From: Acholoe squamosa
Taxonomy: Eukaryota > Annelida > Polychaeta > Phyllodocida > Polynoidae
NCBI GenBank assembly: GCA_949317995.1
Contig: OX439049.1
Location: 11,153,395-11,217,394 of the forward strand
DNA length: 64,000 nucleotides
Reading direction: 5' to 3'
Shown: piece by piece, positions 60,763 through 64,000 of the stretch
Position numbering within the stretch: the stretch's first letter is position 1
Layout of the letters: every line of letters starts with the position of its first letter
Notes under the pieces: generated by a model
The model's input: the letters and a program-made list of their open reading frames with translations, nothing else
What the model was told of the DNA's origin: nothing
Database searches by the model: none
Made by a program: the position numbers and the translations under genes

Positions 60763-61130
60763 TTGTGTTCAGGTATCCTGACCTACCTAATTTTTTGGCC
60801 CGACCCTAATTTTTTTTTTTTTTTTTTTTTTTTAGAAATTTTTGGTAAATTTGACCCAAAATTAAAGAAAAATGTAAAAAAAAATATAATGTCAATATAT
60901 AGGCATGTTTGGTATCAAATTAAAGCCCACGCCCTCACGAATGCTACTAACATAAAATGACCATCATTTTTATAGTTTGTTTTTTTTGAAATTGGTTAAT
61001 AAAAAATAAAATATGATTTGGTTAATATGTTTTGACAGTTTTCGGGATCCAGGAACTGGATCCAGGAACTGAAAAAAAAAAAATCTGACCTACCTACCCT
61101 AATTTTTTTGAGCATGTTACCTGAACACAA
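60763..61130. mobile_element. MITE, about 370 bp, TTGTGTTCAGGTA ends
   Basis: Left TTGTGTTCAGGTATCCTGAC then CTACCTAATTTTTT; right AAATTTTTTTGAGC-type sequence, then GTTACCTGAACACAA. The left and right ends pair over about 13 bp, and CTGACCTACCTA occurs near both ends in direct orientation. Confidence 0.65.
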
Positions 61131-61914
61131 GAATTTTTTTTTTAGCCCTGAGGGGTGTGCGGACTCCTCTTTTCCCTATTTTGAGTCCAAAATTTTGCTC
61201 AAATACACAAATCATGGATCTGCAGCAGGGTCAATTTTACACAATGGTGCCTTAGTTGGCTTGTTAAACCCCTACAGGAGCCCACAGGTGCTCTATGTAA
61301 CCAGGTGATGGGTTCTTGGCTACCTGGCTCACCGGTACCACCTAGTAGGCGGCCTGCCTGTCATTGTTCATCACCCAGTTTGTGTTATCTAATGTAGCTC
61401 CACAAAGGTGCATCAGGAGGTTCATTGATATTGTTATGCTTATTATTTATTACGTTATTTGTAATTGCTTGCTATGCTCGCGTTTGTACCCATGCACATA
61501 CAAAAGCCGTGGCTTAAACGCTGGTTCCACTGGTGTCAGCCAGGCAATTTTTTTTTCTTAATCCGACCAAATTTTTTCTGTACTTTTGCTCTATTATAAA
61601 CCAACACATGACCTAATCTACACTCATTGGATAACCACAGGTTTAAGCGGGAAGCAATCCCACTTTAAAGGAGTGGTTTTAGGACTGGGCAGCATTGAAG
61701 TGGTCAAGTCGGTACTGTGAGTATACGCCTCGTCAACCTGCATTACTATATTATAAATCATCAGTTTAGCATAAATTCGCCCAATGGACAGCAGTGGAAC
61801 CAATGCTTTATGATATATCAATGGGTGATTGTAGCATATAAAGACTCACAGACAAGAATGCAAGTTAGTATTATTTGTTACTAATCCTGGAGCTGCTATG
61901 CCTGCACTGATAGT

Positions 61915-62140
61915 ACCGTAAAACCCCGGTCATAAGCCGGGGGGGGGGGGTGGGGGGTGGTGGTGAGTTCATGGAAATCGTTTAAGCCGGTTTTGGGGTC
62001 AATTTTTTTCATTTTCTCTTTATTCTATAGTAAAAAAAAAACAGTCATAAGCTGGGGGTAGACTTTGGGAGAAATTTAGAAGCCGGTTTTGGTCAAAAAT
62101 AGAAAAAAATTCCGGCTTATGACCGGGGTTTTACGGTAGT
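61915..62140. mobile_element. MITE of the CCGTAAAACCCCGG family
   Basis: Left TACCGTAAAACCCCGGTCAT then AAGCCGG; right CCGGCTTATGACCGGGGTTT then TACGGTA. The interior is in inverted orientation relative to 31126-31350 (AGAAGCCGGTTTTGG). Confidence 0.85.
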
Positions 62141-62484
62141 TCCACTAGTCTACTATGAACAAAACACCTTGGGTAGGATACACTAGGAGTAGGAAAATCT
62201 ATGAGTGGCAGCTGAATGCTTACGTTTCCCATTCACATAGTCTACAGAGTAGGCACTGAGGTAGTGGTTACACATGCTGAGTGGTACCTTTGCCGCCGCA
62301 TAGTACCTACCGCTCTGTTACCCTTTAGGCCTTCTATAATTGGTGTTTAACTTATACACCCCCCCCCACCGGGACCAGTCTCTGCCCACAGCTGGGCTAC
62401 TTATTTTAAAACTATGTTAACGTCCTGAGACCAGGAGTAAAATATTTTTATATTTACAGATAATTCTGCATATTAAAATATAGG

Positions 62485-63003
62485 ATAGCAATGTGCATTG
62501 CAGGTAACTCGAAAAAGCCGATTTTTTCGCCTGTTTTCTCAGTCACCACTACAATGATATGCACTTTGTATGTTTGTACAACATGGAACTATTCGCACCA
62601 CCAGCCTCCCTTTGAACCACATTTAGATATATCTGCACCCCCAATAGCCATTTGCACCACCTCATGTGTAAAAAGGCGGGATCCATGGATCAACATCCCA
62701 TAGGCTCAGCACTGGGTCCCAAAAGAGTCTTAAATGGACTGGACACAAACTGTGAATGACTTGTATGCACTCATGACAGGATATTTAAGAAAGTAAAAAA
62801 GAAAACAACTTCACTCATTCCATACAATAAAATAGACATTCTAAGCTCCAATTCCATGTGCAAATTGTGAAGCTTATTGCATCATTTAACAGTGTATTTG
62901 CAAATTTGAAATCCTGCTCCTCTCTTTTTTCCCCACCTTTACTGAGGCATGGAAAACCTTGTTTTTCTTTATCCGCCTCTTATAACTCACTTTTCGGGTT
63001 AAC
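62485..63003. mobile_element. Non-autonomous element, copy 3
   Basis: Landmarks: AGCAATGTGCATTGCAGGTA then ACTCGAAAAAG, TATTCGCACCACC, AAAAGGCGGGATCCATGGAT, and the end CTTATAACTCACTTTTCGGG then TTAAC. Third copy of the family at 20281-20790. Confidence 0.7.
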
Positions 63004-64000
63004 AAGGCCTTAGTGCAACTCAGACTTAAATAAAAATAAGGATAAGCTAGGGCCTGATCTTTTGCAGTTTAGTACTGTTCTATAGGATGATATGTTTGCC
63101 TACAAGGCTCACCCTGACTTCAGGTAGATTCTATAAGGCAATTCAAGGGATTATCTGCACTTAATGATATCATAACTTACATGCGAGTAGTATAGTATAC
63201 AGCTGAGTATCTCATTTTTGTAGTACAAAACACAATAGCCTCACTTCCATAGGGAACGGCTCCACAGAATGGCATACACTGTTGCTGAGACCTTGCACCT
63301 GAGCAACAAATGCAACCAGCTGACCTGTATAGCTATAGAGGACTGCTGGGCCTTCTGCCCCACATCATGTGGTTTTTCTTTTGAAGCTACAATTGAGTGG
63401 ATGTTAGTGTGAGTGTGTGTAAAACAAGTTAACTAACTTGCTGTGTTATCCTGCCTCATGGGGAGGTCCTACTGAGTGTTGGGGAGACGCGCTACTAAGA
63501 CATTATCTTAGACTAACAGCGACAAATTGTTTAGATTGAAGTGCTATCTTCAGTGAGAAGAGAGTCATTGGATTCATACGTTTTACACAAAGAGTTTTAC
63601 ACTTGATTAACTTTCGCAAATGATCATGACATCTAGAGAATTTTGCTGTGTATATTTTAAAGTTGATACAAAACATTGAGATGGTAGAACGGAAAGCGGC
63701 ATGTCAATCAACTGTTAGTAGTTTTACAAGATTTACTCAGACACAACTCTGAAATTTACACATCTTGCTAGATTCTATTTGATTTATACTTGGAATGGCA
63801 AGAAACCAAGTTCTCTTTATTGTCAGATTTGCACTAATGGGGAATATGTTAAGCAACTCAAACAACTATCCGAGATATGCACATGTCAGCTGCAAGTGAA
63901 ACTAAATGTGGGGGCGGGTGTTATATTCTGCCGGTGAAATACTAACACGCAAAACCAGCAGGCCTTGGCTGTGTTGGATCTAGAGTATCTGTGATTTACT
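63004..64000. other. No gene recognised, right edge
   Basis: AT-rich sequence without visible exon, RNA gene or repeat boundary. The missing 5' exons of CLK are expected beyond this edge. Confidence 0.5.

Overview
This is an AT-rich metazoan (invertebrate) nuclear window. It has split genes with GT-AG introns, introns from 77 bp to about 7 kb, and a very high load of short non-autonomous DNA transposons, foldback elements and minisatellites. The gene content fits a marine invertebrate deuterostome such as amphioxus or a hemichordate, or a lophotrochozoan. I cannot fix the species, and amphioxus is only a guess.

Three real genes are supported. (1) 2807-4467 (+): the last three exons of a DUF1647 / GT-A-like glycosyltransferase-type protein, whose 5' end is missing. 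(2) 13467-15716 (+): a complete three-exon, 519-residue, 12-helix MFS transporter of the MFSD4 / NaGLT1 (sodium-dependent glucose transporter) family. (3) 53332 down to 30712 (-): the kinase domain and C-terminus of a CDC-like (LAMMER) kinase, CLK2-type, in at least nine exons. Its 5' exons lie beyond the right edge of the window.

The most interesting feature is in the CLK gene. The exon coding for the C-lobe insert (RLDWDE...CKPLR) is present as two diverged tandem copies, 31917-32004 and 31749-31839, separated by a 77-bp intron. Each copy alone keeps the frame. Using both creates an early stop and using neither shifts the frame, so they look like frame-locked mutually exclusive exons that switch a kinase-domain segment of a splicing-factor kinase. 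Two in-frame microexon candidates (30 nt and 27 nt) lie in other CLK introns, both at phase-0 junctions.

Layout: 1-2800 foldback, palindromic and tRNA-like repeats; 2.8-4.5 kb DUF1647 gene; 4.6-13.4 kb transposons (a 3.6-kb element with about 600-bp inverted arms and a nested insertion, MITEs, a solo LTR); 13.5-15.7 kb MFSD4; 17-26 kb and 27.7-30.7 kb two copies of a segmental duplication that abuts the CLK stop codon, with copy 1 interrupted by later insertions; 30.7-53.3 kb CLK, whose introns hold a 2.3-kb 31/25-bp minisatellite, two inverted arrays of a related 50-bp unit and many MITEs; 53.3-64 kb further CLK intron or flank with a 47-bp-arm hairpin and more MITEs. The three genes show no evidence of acting together. 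Most of the sequence is repeat.
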